Of a stretch of DNA of 64,000 nt, positions 57,301-64,000 are shown in pieces. Where the stretch lies: NCBI RefSeq assembly GCF_004197395.1, contig NZ_SELS01000007.1, forward strand, positions 124,001 through 188,000. Direction: 5' to 3'. The DNA comes from Paraburkholderia sp. UYCP14C. Its GTDB lineage: Bacteria > Pseudomonadota > Gammaproteobacteria > Burkholderiales > Burkholderiaceae. The translations under genes were made by a program, and so were the position numbers. Below the pieces are notes generated by a model. That model saw only the letters and a list, made by a program, of their open reading frames with translations. It did not search any database and had not been told where the DNA came from. Position 1 is the stretch's first letter, and each line of letters begins with the position of its first letter.

Positions 57301-57696
57301 TATCTGGCCTGCGAGCTGCGTGCCCGTTATAACGGGTGAGTTGTTGAGAATCGCGCCTTGCTTTGATACGTCAAACTGTGAAAACGTGTTAAGTGAGACA
57401 CCGGCGCCCGACGGCTTCGTAATGTTCACTTGAGGCAGACCATTCGCGGTACCGATGACCCCCGGCGCGTGCGCGCCAGACGGCACGATCTGCGCATCCG
57501 ACATCCCGGGCGCAAGGCCGAACAGTGCGAGCGCGGCAAACGCCACGTCACGCATTGCAAATAGAGTAAGTGACCGGATCGCAACCGACGGCGTGGTTCG
57601 CCGACCACCCCCGCCGCGACCTACCGCAGTTTCTGCGACGGCGACGAGCATGCCCCGAAGTCGGCAATAGACCAGCCTGAATGTGTTCTTGTTCAT
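54394..57696 (-). CDS. Filamentous-haemagglutinin-like exoprotein (TPS/ESPR type)
   Basis: 1100 aa. It opens with an extended signal peptide (MNKNTFRLVYCRLRGMLVAV then AETAVGRGG), a cleavage region near SDAQIVPSG, and a haemagglutination-activity (TPS) domain: GLPQVNITKPSGAGVSLNTF, SQFDVSKQGAILNNS and GYVEVAGQKTAAVVIANSSG. The rest is a beta-helix of roughly 20-residue repeats (LDNSGGTI, LVNHAGTITQTG and similar). It ends in a short segment (DIYAPSGFPAPSVTVGFQVS), with no toxin module or pretoxin motif; it is much shorter than CdiA/FhaB. No TpsB gene occurs in the window. Confidence 0.9.
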   Translation of the reverse strand: MNKNTFRLVYCRLRGMLVAVAETAVGRGGGGRRTTPSVAIRSLTLFAMRDVAFAALALFGLAPGMSDAQIVPSGAHAPGVIGTANGLPQVNITKPSGAGVSLNTFSQFDVSKQGAILNNSPVITGTQLAGQISGNPNFGPSDTAKIIVNQVNSNNPSQLRGYVEVAGQKTAAVVIANSSGLVVDGGGFINTSKGILTTGNPLIDGSGNLTGFNVTGGTITVQGAGLNGSNIDEVDLLARAVQANAAIYANTLNVTTGSNNIDYASLTPTRIAGSGPAPAVSIDVAQLGGMYANRITLVGNENGVGVANAGTIAAQAGDLTLSTSGQLVQSGKMTASGNVDINAGSFANSGTVYAQQNTTIGSSGALTNSGTLAAQRNITVNAGSVDSTGTLGAGVNNDGSVGNSGDLDVSAVGQLSATGENVAGGNASLSGSGVNLAGSETAANGNVSLTANAGDLNLAGATTSAGGSIVAYATGTLDNDKGSLTGGGVTLNAGILSNQGGVISAQGPLVAQASRQLTNQGGSIVSQGAMQVSGGVIANEQGTIQSAASLSVAGTSLDSTAGRITSLNGDGLSVTTTGQLVNAAGTTATGAQGGVIGGNGAVALQGGTIANHGTVSAQTNLQVSAQSVDNSGGSLGASGNTTVNAGSSLTNSGGLITAGQTVTESATTLDNSAGSTQAAQVSLNATNLVNHAGTITQTGSGPMNVAVSGTLDNSAGGTLQTNSSDLTLAPATLDNDGGTIVHAGTGVLTLDAGAGPISNAGGTIQSNGQVVAQAGTLNNAAGLVLGQTGLTATVGNTVDNTNGKLLSNADLSLASGSLTNNGGQIVAPDLALAIGSTLDNSGGTIQANQLALSAIDLLNHGGTITQYGVSPMSVNASSTLDNSNGGTIQTNSTDLTLAPAILDNDGGTILAAGTGTVTIAPGNGSGSFSNVGGKITAAGDIVAQAGSLDNATGVLAAKGNIATNVAGNINNTQGSIRSLTSLSLASGGTLTNTNGQIQSGTGAAGDAGTLGIQAASIDNTGGLVSNLGTGNTTVQGGSRTINSGGAITGNGNVAVDTSSLSNTQGGQLSGASVAVQADIYAPSGFPAPSVTVGFQVSAQL

Positions 57697-57699
57697 TTT

Positions 57700-57743
57700 C
57701 TTAGCGTGTGCAAACTCCGTACGACGGAGAACATAACGCTAAG
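57700..57743 (-). promoter_or_regulatory. Nested hairpin in the haemagglutinin leader
   Basis: Outer arms CTTAGCGT/ACGCTAAG (57700-57707, 57736-57743) enclose a second inverted repeat CTCCGT-ACG-ACGGAG (57715-57729). In the mRNA the structure ends three bases before the ATG and its inner arm holds the only GGAG, so ribosome access would depend on folding. No terminator T-run. Confidence 0.6.
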
Positions 57744-57926
57744 GACGGCTATGGTTCGTCAACAAACGTCAATGCGATGACGAATAACAACGGCCGTCTG
57801 AAACTAAGAAGTCACCGATAAGCATGCGAACAACATTTATGGTTCGAAGAGATGCTTTCGACCGGACGCCGGCGACCCCCGACCGCCGTCGCCCGTTGCA
57901 AGCAACACGAGTTGCAAAACCGAACC

Positions 57927-58805
57927 TCAGCCCTTTTCAGCGCCGATCGCATCCAGTTGATCGAGCACCTCGTCGCTCAGCTTCAACTGCGCCGACCGCA
58001 GGTTTTCACGCAGATGCGCAACCGAAGAGGTGCCCGGAATCAGCAGAATGTTAGGTGCCCGATGCAATAGCCACGCGAGCGCGACCTGCATCGGCGTCGC
58101 GTCAAGTTTCCGCGCGAGCTCCGACAGCTCCGACGATTGAATCGGCGTGAAGCCACCCAGCGGAAAAAACGGCACGTACGCAATGCCCTGCTCCGCAAGC
58201 GCGTCGATCAACGCATCGTCGTCGCGATGCACGAGGTTGTAGTGGTTCTGCACGCACACGAGCTTCGTGATGCGCTGCGCCTCGGCAATCTGCGCGGCCG
58301 TCACGTTGCTCAGGCCGACATGACGCACGAGCCCGCGTTGCTGCAACTCGGCGAGCGCCGTCACCTGCTTTTCGATCGAACCCTCGCTCGGCTCGTGCAC
58401 GTTGCCCATCACGCGCATGTTGACCACGTCGAGCGCGTCGAGCCCGAGGTTGCGCAGATTGTCGTGCACGGCGCGCTCGAGATCGGCGGGCTCCTGCGCC
58501 GGCAACCACGCGCCGGCACCGTCGCGCACCGCGCCGACCTTCGTGACGATCGTCAGATCGCGCGGATACGGGTGCAGCGCCTCGCGAATCAGCTGGTTGG
58601 TGACGTGCGGCCCGTAAAAATCGCTGGTATCGATGTGGTCGACGCCCGACTCGACCGCCGCGCGCAGCACCGCCAGCGCCGCGCCGCGGTCCTTCGGCGG
58701 CCCGAACACGCCGGGGCCTGCCAGCTGCATCGCGCCATAGCCCATGCGCCGCACCGGGCGGCCGGCTAGCGCGAAAGTGTCGATGGAGCTGAAGTTCGGC
58801 ATCAC
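57927..58805 (-). CDS. Aldo/keto reductase
   Basis: 292 aa. (Beta/alpha)8 NADPH oxidoreductase with Asp/Tyr in DHIDTSDFYG, Lys in IVTKVGAV, and cofactor end LIPGTSSVAHLRENL. The catalytic-tetrad His normally found in the fourth strand is replaced (DVVNMRVMG), as in a subgroup of AKRs related to YdbC. Activity and substrate are therefore uncertain. Divergent from a LysR gene. Confidence 0.88.
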   Translation of the reverse strand: MMPNFSSIDTFALAGRPVRRMGYGAMQLAGPGVFGPPKDRGAALAVLRAAVESGVDHIDTSDFYGPHVTNQLIREALHPYPRDLTIVTKVGAVRDGAGAWLPAQEPADLERAVHDNLRNLGLDALDVVNMRVMGNVHEPSEGSIEKQVTALAELQQRGLVRHVGLSNVTAAQIAEAQRITKLVCVQNHYNLVHRDDDALIDALAEQGIAYVPFFPLGGFTPIQSSELSELARKLDATPMQVALAWLLHRAPNILLIPGTSSVAHLRENLRSAQLKLSDEVLDQLDAIGAEKG

Positions 58806-58908
58806 GATCTCCTTGTGAAGTGATGAGCGGCAGTATCGCCGGATTGCGTTGTTGAATAAACCGGTCTAACGTGTACGGGTTGTTCAAAATTCTGCACAAT
58901 CAATCGTC

Positions 58909-59835
58909 ATGGAACTCAATGATCTGGCCGCCTTCGTCTCGGTCGCCCGCGCAGGCGGCTTTCGCGACGCGGCGCGCGTGAGCGGCGTATCGGCGTCGAG
59001 TCTGAGCGTCGCGGTGCGGCGCCTCGAAACGAAACTCGGGCTACGTCTACTGAACCGCACCACGCGCAGCGTCGCGCCGACTGAAGCCGGCTTGCGCCTG
59101 ATCGAGAAGCTGACGCCGCTGTTCGGCGAAATGGAAGCGGCGCTCGACGTGCTCAACGGCTTTCGCGACAAACCGACCGGCACGCTGAAGCTCAACGTGC
59201 CGTCGAGCGTCGCGCGCATCGTCCTGCCCGACGTACTCGCGCGCTTTCTGAAGCAGTTCCCGGACATTCGCGTGGAAGTGGTGGTCGAGGATGGTTTCGT
59301 CGATGTGCTGTCGATCGGTTGCGACGCGGGCATTCGCTACGACGAACGCCTCGAGCAGGACATGATCGCGGTGCCGATCGGCGCGCGCGTGCAGCGCTTC
59401 GCGACCGCCGCGTCGCCCGCTTATCTCGACGCGCACGGCCGTCCCGCGCATCCCAGCGAACTGCTCGCGCATGCCTGTCTGCGCGGGCAATTCGCGAGCG
59501 GCGCGATGCCGACCTGGTACTTCGAGCGCGACGGTGAGCTGCTGCAATTGAATCCGACCGGACCGCTGCTGGTGCGGCCGGGCGCCGCGATCGACCTCGC
59601 GGTCAGCGGCGCGATCGCGGGCCTCGGCATCATTCACCTGTTCGAAGACATGCTGCGTCCGTATCTGAACAGCGGCGCGCTCGAAGCGATTCTCGAACCG
59701 TGGTGGCAGCGATTTTCAGGCCCCTTCCTTTATTATCCGGGCCATCGTCATGTGCCCGCGCCGCTGCGCGCGTTCGTCGACTTCCTGAAAGCCGACTCAG
59801 AAGGTCTCCTGAATAAGGACGTGGCACGCAGATGA
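58909..59835 (+). CDS. LysR-family regulator
   Basis: 308 aa of the CrgA/DmlR-like branch: GGFRDAARVSGVSASSLSVA in the HTH, then LLNRTTRSVAPTEAG, and a full effector domain. Divergent from the aldo/keto reductase over about 100 bp, so it likely controls that gene. Ends close to the response-regulator gene on the other strand. Confidence 0.92.
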   Translation: MELNDLAAFVSVARAGGFRDAARVSGVSASSLSVAVRRLETKLGLRLLNRTTRSVAPTEAGLRLIEKLTPLFGEMEAALDVLNGFRDKPTGTLKLNVPSSVARIVLPDVLARFLKQFPDIRVEVVVEDGFVDVLSIGCDAGIRYDERLEQDMIAVPIGARVQRFATAASPAYLDAHGRPAHPSELLAHACLRGQFASGAMPTWYFERDGELLQLNPTGPLLVRPGAAIDLAVSGAIAGLGIIHLFEDMLRPYLNSGALEAILEPWWQRFSGPFLYYPGHRHVPAPLRAFVDFLKADSEGLLNKDVARR

Positions 59836-59872
59836 TGCAATCAAAACGGTGGTTGCGGCGGCTCGTGCGGTA

Positions 59873-60235
59873 TCAGCACCGTGGCGTGCATAGTTTCGCG
59901 ATCGTGGTCAGAAAGCGATCCGCGCCGATCGGCTTCAGCAAACACGCGTTCCAGTAGTGCGCGTCGCGCTCCGACGGCGGCACCGCGGTATGCACCAGAA
60001 TCGGCACGTTGACGGAAAGCGGCATCGATCTCAACCGGCGGCACAACTCCGCGCCGTCCATGATCGGCATCATCCAGTCGGTGATAATCAGGTCGGGAAC
60101 GTGAGCGACGACACACGCGAGTGCTTCGGCGCCGTTGCTCGCGCAACTCACCTGATACCCTTCGTTTTCCAGAATCAGCCGCCATGCGGCCAGAATTTCT
60201 GGTTCGTCGTCCACCAGCAATATCGAGTACGTCAT
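59873..60235 (-). CDS. Single-domain response regulator
   Basis: 120 aa, receiver domain only: acidic pocket VDDEPE, phosphoacceptor Asp53 in IITDWMMP, Thr in LVHTAVPP, and Lys in LLKPIG. No output domain, so it acts by protein contacts (CheY-like) or as a phosphate sink. It is divergent from the histidine kinase gene starting 214 bp away, its likely partner. Confidence 0.88.
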   Translation of the reverse strand: MTYSILLVDDEPEILAAWRLILENEGYQVSCASNGAEALACVVAHVPDLIITDWMMPIMDGAELCRRLRSMPLSVNVPILVHTAVPPSERDAHYWNACLLKPIGADRFLTTIAKLCTPRC

Positions 60236-60449
60236 GGTTCACGGACGAAATTAGATTCTTTGTCTGATGAGAGCTCCGCAAGACGTGTTCCACAAGCGGC
60301 AATTGCGCGGATAATGACGCGAGTTGGCGGCGCGCATCGGTCGCCTGGCCGATCGGCGGCAAAACGGGCCCGCGCGGTCAGCGCAAATCGAGCCGTTCGG
60401 AACCGTTCGCGCGTTTGTATGTTGTAGAAACTCCATTCCGGTATCCATC

Positions 60450-61658
60450 ATGACCGACAGACGTGTGAGCCCGCTGCGCAATTTCGCCAACTTCATCCGC
60501 GCGGAACGAGGCCGCCTGACGCGGCAATGGATGAATGCCGTCTCCATCGACGCCGATCTCGTTGAAGCGGACAAGCTCACCTACCAGCAACTGGCCGACC
60601 ATCTGCCGGAAATTCTCGAAGAGCTCTGCGTGGCGCTCGATGCGGAAGATCTGGAGCGCGTCGAAACGTCGATCGAACGCGACGCGAAGAAGCACGGCAA
60701 TGTCCGTTGGCAGCAGGGCTACCGGATCGAAGAGCTGGTGCGCGAACTGGACCTGTTTCAGCAGGTGCTCATCGAAGGGCTCGAAGAATTCGTCGAGCGC
60801 GACAGGACGTGCACGCGCCGCCACGAGAGCCGCGCGCGGCGCCTGATCGCCGAAGCATTCAGCGTGGTCACGTATGCGTCGATCAAGGAAGTGGTCGGCG
60901 AACGCGATCGCACGATCAACGAATACACGGGACGGCTCGAACACGCGAATCACGAGTTGACGCTCAAACAACGGCTGGTCGGCGATCTGTACGAATCGCG
61001 AATGCAGATCACGCGCAGCGTCGCGCACGATCTGCGTAATTTTCTGAACGCGTTTTCCGTCGCGCTGCAACTGATCGAGCGTGCGCCGTCGAAAGCGGAT
61101 ACCGCGTTGACGCTCGCGAACCGTCAGGCCGCCGACATGAAGCAACTCGTCGACCAGATGGTCGAGTACTCGGTCGTGCTTGGCGACTCGGCGCCGCTCG
61201 AGCTCGAAGACGTCGATTTGCGCGAACTGTTCGACGAACTCGTCGCGTCGACGCAGCCGTCGATCGACGCGAAGGGACTCGCGTTGCGCAGCGCGTTCGA
61301 CCCGGCGCTGCCGGTCGTCACGTCGAATCGGCTGAAGCTCAAGCAGATCGCGGTCAATCTGTTGAGCAACGCGATCAAGTACACGAAGTCGGGGCAAGTC
61401 GAATTCCAGTTCGCGACGCATGGCGCCGAACACTGGACGATTCGCGTGTCCGACACCGGCGTCGGCATTGCGGCCGCCGACGCGGAACGCGTGTTCGACG
61501 AGTTCGAGCGGGCGGCCGGCGAGGAGATTCCAGGCACAGGGCTCGGGCTCGCGATCGTCAGGGAGCTATGCCGCGTGCTCGGTGGGCAGATCGGGTTTGC
61601 GTCGCGCGAGGGTGTGGGGACCACGTTCGAGATCCGGTTTCCGCTGCGCGTTCAGTGA
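60450..61658 (+). CDS. Sensor histidine kinase with RsbRD-like N-terminus
   Basis: 402 aa from ATG 60450. No membrane helix. The N-terminal helical region (about 1-160, LTYQQLADHLPEILEELCVA) is like the RsbRD/RsbT coantagonist domain. Next is HisKA with SVAHDLRNFLNAFSV (HDLRN in place of HELRT), then HATPase boxes N (LLSNAIKYTKSG), G1 (DTGVGIAAADAERVFDEFER) and G2 (GTGLGLAIV). A soluble kinase, plausibly for the adjacent single-domain receiver. Confidence 0.9.
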   Translation: MTDRRVSPLRNFANFIRAERGRLTRQWMNAVSIDADLVEADKLTYQQLADHLPEILEELCVALDAEDLERVETSIERDAKKHGNVRWQQGYRIEELVRELDLFQQVLIEGLEEFVERDRTCTRRHESRARRLIAEAFSVVTYASIKEVVGERDRTINEYTGRLEHANHELTLKQRLVGDLYESRMQITRSVAHDLRNFLNAFSVALQLIERAPSKADTALTLANRQAADMKQLVDQMVEYSVVLGDSAPLELEDVDLRELFDELVASTQPSIDAKGLALRSAFDPALPVVTSNRLKLKQIAVNLLSNAIKYTKSGQVEFQFATHGAEHWTIRVSDTGVGIAAADAERVFDEFERAAGEEIPGTGLGLAIVRELCRVLGGQIGFASREGVGTTFEIRFPLRVQ

Positions 61659-61671
61659 GCCGATCCATCGC

Positions 61672-62169
61672 ATGATCCATCTGCACACTGCCCGCTTCCC
61701 GGAGCAGATCGAGGTTGTACGGACCATCTTCCGCGAGTACGCGGAGAGTCTCGGCATCGATCTCGCCTTCCAGCAATTCGACGACGAACTCGCCGGACTG
61801 CCGGGCAAATTCGCGGCACCGCGCGGCCGCGTGCTGCTCGCGAGCGACGATACCGACGACGATCCTGGCGGTATCGTCGGCTGCGTCGCGATGCGTCCGA
61901 TCGGCGACTCGACCTGCGAAATGAAACGCCTGTATGTGCGTCCGGCGGGACGCGGTCTGCACGTGGGGCGGCAACTCGCCACGCGGATCTGCGCAACGGC
62001 GCAAGAAGCAGGCTATCGGCGCATGCGACTCGACACGCTGCCGACGATGCAAGCGGCCCTCGCCCTCTACGCATCGCTGGGTTTCGAACAGATCGACGCC
62101 TACGTCTTCAATCCGATCCCCGGCGCGATTTTTCTGGAATGCGATCTGACCCGGCCGCGTTCAATGTAA
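61672..62169 (+). CDS. GNAT-family N-acetyltransferase
   Basis: 165 aa; the ATG at 61672 lies 13 bp after the kinase stop. GNAT fold: GGIVGCVAMRPIGDSTCEMK, RLYVRPAGRGLHVGRQLATR (acetyl-CoA loop RxxGxG variant) and LYASLGFEQIDAYVF. Small-molecule or protein substrate unknown. The stop overlaps the end of the opposite-strand gene at 62161 by 9 bp. Confidence 0.9.
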   Translation: MIHLHTARFPEQIEVVRTIFREYAESLGIDLAFQQFDDELAGLPGKFAAPRGRVLLASDDTDDDPGGIVGCVAMRPIGDSTCEMKRLYVRPAGRGLHVGRQLATRICATAQEAGYRRMRLDTLPTMQAALALYASLGFEQIDAYVFNPIPGAIFLECDLTRPRSM

Positions 62170-62598
62170 TTGCGGTGCAGGCATGCTCCGGCCTGCGTTC
62201 AGGCACCCGCTCATCGCGCCGTTCTGCGCGCTCAATCCACGCACGACCACTTCGGACGATTTGCCGTCACGCCGCGCCAGTTCGGCCAGATCGAGCATCG
62301 CGGCGTAGCGCGCGGAACAGTCGCTAGCCGCGCCGGCGTCGGGGTTCGCGCGCAGGGCGAGGCTCGCGTCGCTGGCGTCGATGACTGCATCGATCGCGAG
62401 CAACGCCGCCACGACGAGCGTCGCTAGCGTGGCCGTTTTGCAGAGCCCGCGCCACGCAGCCCCTTCCGCTCGCAAGCGACGTGCCGTCTCGACAGACGGT
62501 GGGCACGCGCCAGCGATTCCGCACATTGCGTCGTACCGCGCAGCGCGGCGTGACCGCCACGATTCGACGCAGGCTCTGATTCGCATCGCCGCGCTCAT
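62161..62598 (-). CDS. Hypothetical single-helix membrane protein
   Basis: 145 aa starting two bases after the stop of the repeat-protein gene, so coupled to it. The N-terminal part is basic. One hydrophobic helix (TATLATLVVAALLAIDAVID) is followed by a helical tail with two Cys (SDCSARYAAMLDLAELARRD; MSGCLNAG). Probably an inner-membrane anchor. No family recognised. Confidence 0.6.
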   Translation of the reverse strand: MSAAMRIRACVESWRSRRAARYDAMCGIAGACPPSVETARRLRAEGAAWRGLCKTATLATLVVAALLAIDAVIDASDASLALRANPDAGAASDCSARYAAMLDLAELARRDGKSSEVVVRGLSAQNGAMSGCLNAGRSMPAPQLH

Positions 62599-62600
62599 CG

Positions 62601-63590
62601 TCAGGCCCAATGCGCCGGCACCCACACGCGCCCGACCCAATGGCCCGGCACCCAGACGGCAGGCCGCGGCGCGACATACACGGGCCGCGGCGCGACGTAG
62701 ACGGCCGGCGGCGGCACGTACACCACCGGGGGCGGCGGCACATAGGCCGGCGGCGGTACCACCACGACGGGCTTCGGCGGCACGTAGACGACCGGCGGCG
62801 GCATGACGACCGCCGGCGGCGGCGCGACCACCACCGGCTTCGGCGCGACGACCACGGTCGTGCCGGTCGTCGTCGTGGTCCCGCCCGCAACCACCACACC
62901 GCCTGTGACCACCGTGCCGCTCGACGTCACCGTATTGCCGTGCGTGCCGGTCACGCTCGTCGACGTCGTCACGACGCCGGGCGCGACCCGCGTCGCGGTG
63001 CCCGAGTGATAGACGCTGTTGTTGTCCGGCCCCGTCACCGTGCCCGAGCGCGCGCAGGTCGAACCCGCGCAATTCGTCGACGCCGAATGATTGACCGTGT
63101 TGCCGTTCGACCCCGTGATCGAGCCGGACGACGAATACTGGCCCGGCGCGGTGCGCGTCACGTCGCCCGACGTCGTCGCCGTTTTGCCGTCAGGGCCGGT
63201 CAGCGTGCCGGTATGCGAGCAGGAGCCGCCCGCGCAGCTGGTGTCGCCCGAGTGCTGCACCGTGTTGCCGTAGCGGCCCGTCGCGGTGCCCGAGTTCGAG
63301 AACTGGCCGGGTGCCGTGCGCGTGACCGTGCCGGTGTTGCTTGCGAAGCCGCCGTAAGGGCCGGCCACGCTGCCCGCATGCGAGCAGCTGCCGCTGCCGC
63401 ACGAGCCGTAGTGCGCGCCGTTATAGGTGCCGCGTGACGTGTACGCGGTGCCGTGACCCGACCATGCGAACGCGGATGCGCTGCCGAGCGCGAGCACGGC
63501 GGCGGCCGCGCCGAACACCACCTTGCGCAGCGCGCTGCGCGCGATGCTGGCGTGGATCTTGTCGGAACCTGCGAGTGTGCGATTTTTCAC
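62601..63590 (-). CDS. Secreted Gly/Ser/Thr repeat protein with Pro/Val-rich tail
   Basis: 329 aa from a GTG at 63590 with AAGGA upstream. Signal peptide VVFGAAAAVLALGSASAFA. The central part repeats a unit of about 45-50 residues containing GNTVxHSG, SCAGGSCSHTGTLTGPDG-like cysteine pairs, and TRTAPGQxSxSG. The final third is Val/Pro-rich (VVVAPPPAVVMPP, YVAPRPVYVAPRP) and ends in WVPGHWVGRVWVPAHW, the YXWVPGH motif of several exported Burkholderia proteins. Likely cell-surface; function unknown. Confidence 0.75.
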   Translation of the reverse strand: MKNRTLAGSDKIHASIARSALRKVVFGAAAAVLALGSASAFAWSGHGTAYTSRGTYNGAHYGSCGSGSCSHAGSVAGPYGGFASNTGTVTRTAPGQFSNSGTATGRYGNTVQHSGDTSCAGGSCSHTGTLTGPDGKTATTSGDVTRTAPGQYSSSGSITGSNGNTVNHSASTNCAGSTCARSGTVTGPDNNSVYHSGTATRVAPGVVTTSTSVTGTHGNTVTSSGTVVTGGVVVAGGTTTTTGTTVVVAPKPVVVAPPPAVVMPPPVVYVPPKPVVVVPPPAYVPPPPVVYVPPPAVYVAPRPVYVAPRPAVWVPGHWVGRVWVPAHWA

Positions 63591-63817
63591 GGTATGTCCT
63601 TGCTGGATTCGGGCCACTTGCGTCACTGCGGCGTGGCGACGAACGGACTATAGAAGGACACCCGTCGGAAATCATCACGGAAGATATGTCGCGCTGTTTC
63701 ACCGCGACGCGGGCCCGCCAGGCAAGGCTTTGCGGCCATTCGGCGCAACCCGCGACATATTTCGACATAGTTTGCGAAACATCTGACGCAACGGAAATCG
63801 GCTGCGAGCGCGGCCGC

Positions 63818-64000
63818 TCACTGCCCCACTGGCGTCACCTGCACCGCGGCGGCCGAGACGAACACCGCATGCAAGGTATCGCCGACCTTCACGTCGCTCA
63901 GATCGACGTCGGGCGCGGCTTCGAAAGTCTGCGTCTGATACGCGCCGCGCAATGTCACGAGGCGCTGCTTGCGATCGATCTTCAGCACGGTAGCGAGCAC
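63818..64000 (-). CDS. Partial gene, C-terminus of a beta-rich protein
   Basis: The last 60 residues of a gene continuing beyond the window. VLKIDRKQRLVTLRGAYQTQ then VDLSDVKVGDTLHAVFVSAA has the alternation of an OB-like or DUF5666-type barrel, often found in exported metal-handling or translocation proteins. The true start is not visible. The 227 bp between this stop and the repeat-protein start hold no gene and the promoter of the latter is presumably there. Confidence 0.6.
   Translation of the reverse strand: MLATVLKIDRKQRLVTLRGAYQTQTFEAAPDVDLSDVKVGDTLHAVFVSAAAVQVTPVGQ

Noticed and set aside
54394-57696. Contact-dependent inhibition (CdiA) system
   Set aside because: No C-terminal toxin, VENN-like motif or immunity gene follows; the protein is too short.

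Overview
The window is high-GC DNA (roughly 60-66% by eye) of the Burkholderiaceae type, most likely Paraburkholderia, Caballeronia or a close relative. Pointers are the codon style, the number of LysR regulators, the FtrA-rhodanese pair, the DUF4810/DUF799/CsgG lipoprotein trio, and an aspartate carbamoyltransferase with an N-terminal helix-turn-helix. I saw no rRNA, tRNA, CRISPR array, insertion sequence, integrase or replication origin. It reads as a metabolic and accessory stretch of a chromosome or large replicon.

Layout. 1-5.7 kb: tripartite RND efflux operon (permease, adaptor, outer-membrane factor cut by the window edge). 6-9.6 kb: VOC protein, LysR regulator, LysE exporter, small membrane protein, and a lower-GC two-TM/beta-rich protein built like the CBASS effector Cap15. 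9.7-13.2 kb: three-gene redox operon (iron-sulfur subunit, fumarate-reductase-type flavoprotein, NuoF-like NADH module), next to a truncated anion-transporter remnant. 13.7-19.3 kb: membrane protein, a glutamine synthetase, and a bacterial protein joining a JAMM/MPN-like N-terminus to a canonical FYVE zinc finger. 19.4-25.5 kb: chemoreceptor, c-di-GMP GGDEF/EAL protein, SulP transporter. 26.1-33.1 kb: beta-glucoside or oligosaccharide uptake operon (GH1 glucosidase, binding protein, two permeases, ATPase, LacI regulator) behind a perfect LacI-type operator.

33.3-47.4 kb: lipoprotein, a frameshifted small gene, DUF1479 protein, SnoaL-like protein, lactate/malate-dehydrogenase-like enzyme with a DASS transporter, LysR/SDR divergent pair, DUF2252, FtrA/rhodanese, MHYT-GGDEF-EAL and a DapA-family aldolase. 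47.8-52.5 kb: HTH-aspartate carbamoyltransferase with its own promoter and inverted repeats, an esterase, and a divergent quinone-reductase/LysR pair. 52.5-57.7 kb: a filamentous-haemagglutinin-type exoprotein followed by CsgG, DUF4810 and DUF799 lipoproteins. 57.9-64 kb: aldo/keto reductase with divergent LysR, a two-component pair, a GNAT acetyltransferase, and a secreted repeat protein.

Themes. Organic-acid redox and transport recur (the NADH/fumarate-type complex beside a dead DASS gene, and the LDH-like/DASS pair). Both places carry the same near-palindromic intergenic motif GGACCAARGTCC, which also precedes the lipoprotein gene at 33340. The most unusual items are the JAMM-FYVE protein, the Cap15-like solitary protein, the soluble NADH:flavoprotein operon, the HTH-ATCase with twin inverted repeats, and the haemagglutinin-CsgG cluster with its nested leader hairpin. 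All names rest on reading motifs by eye; no database search was possible.
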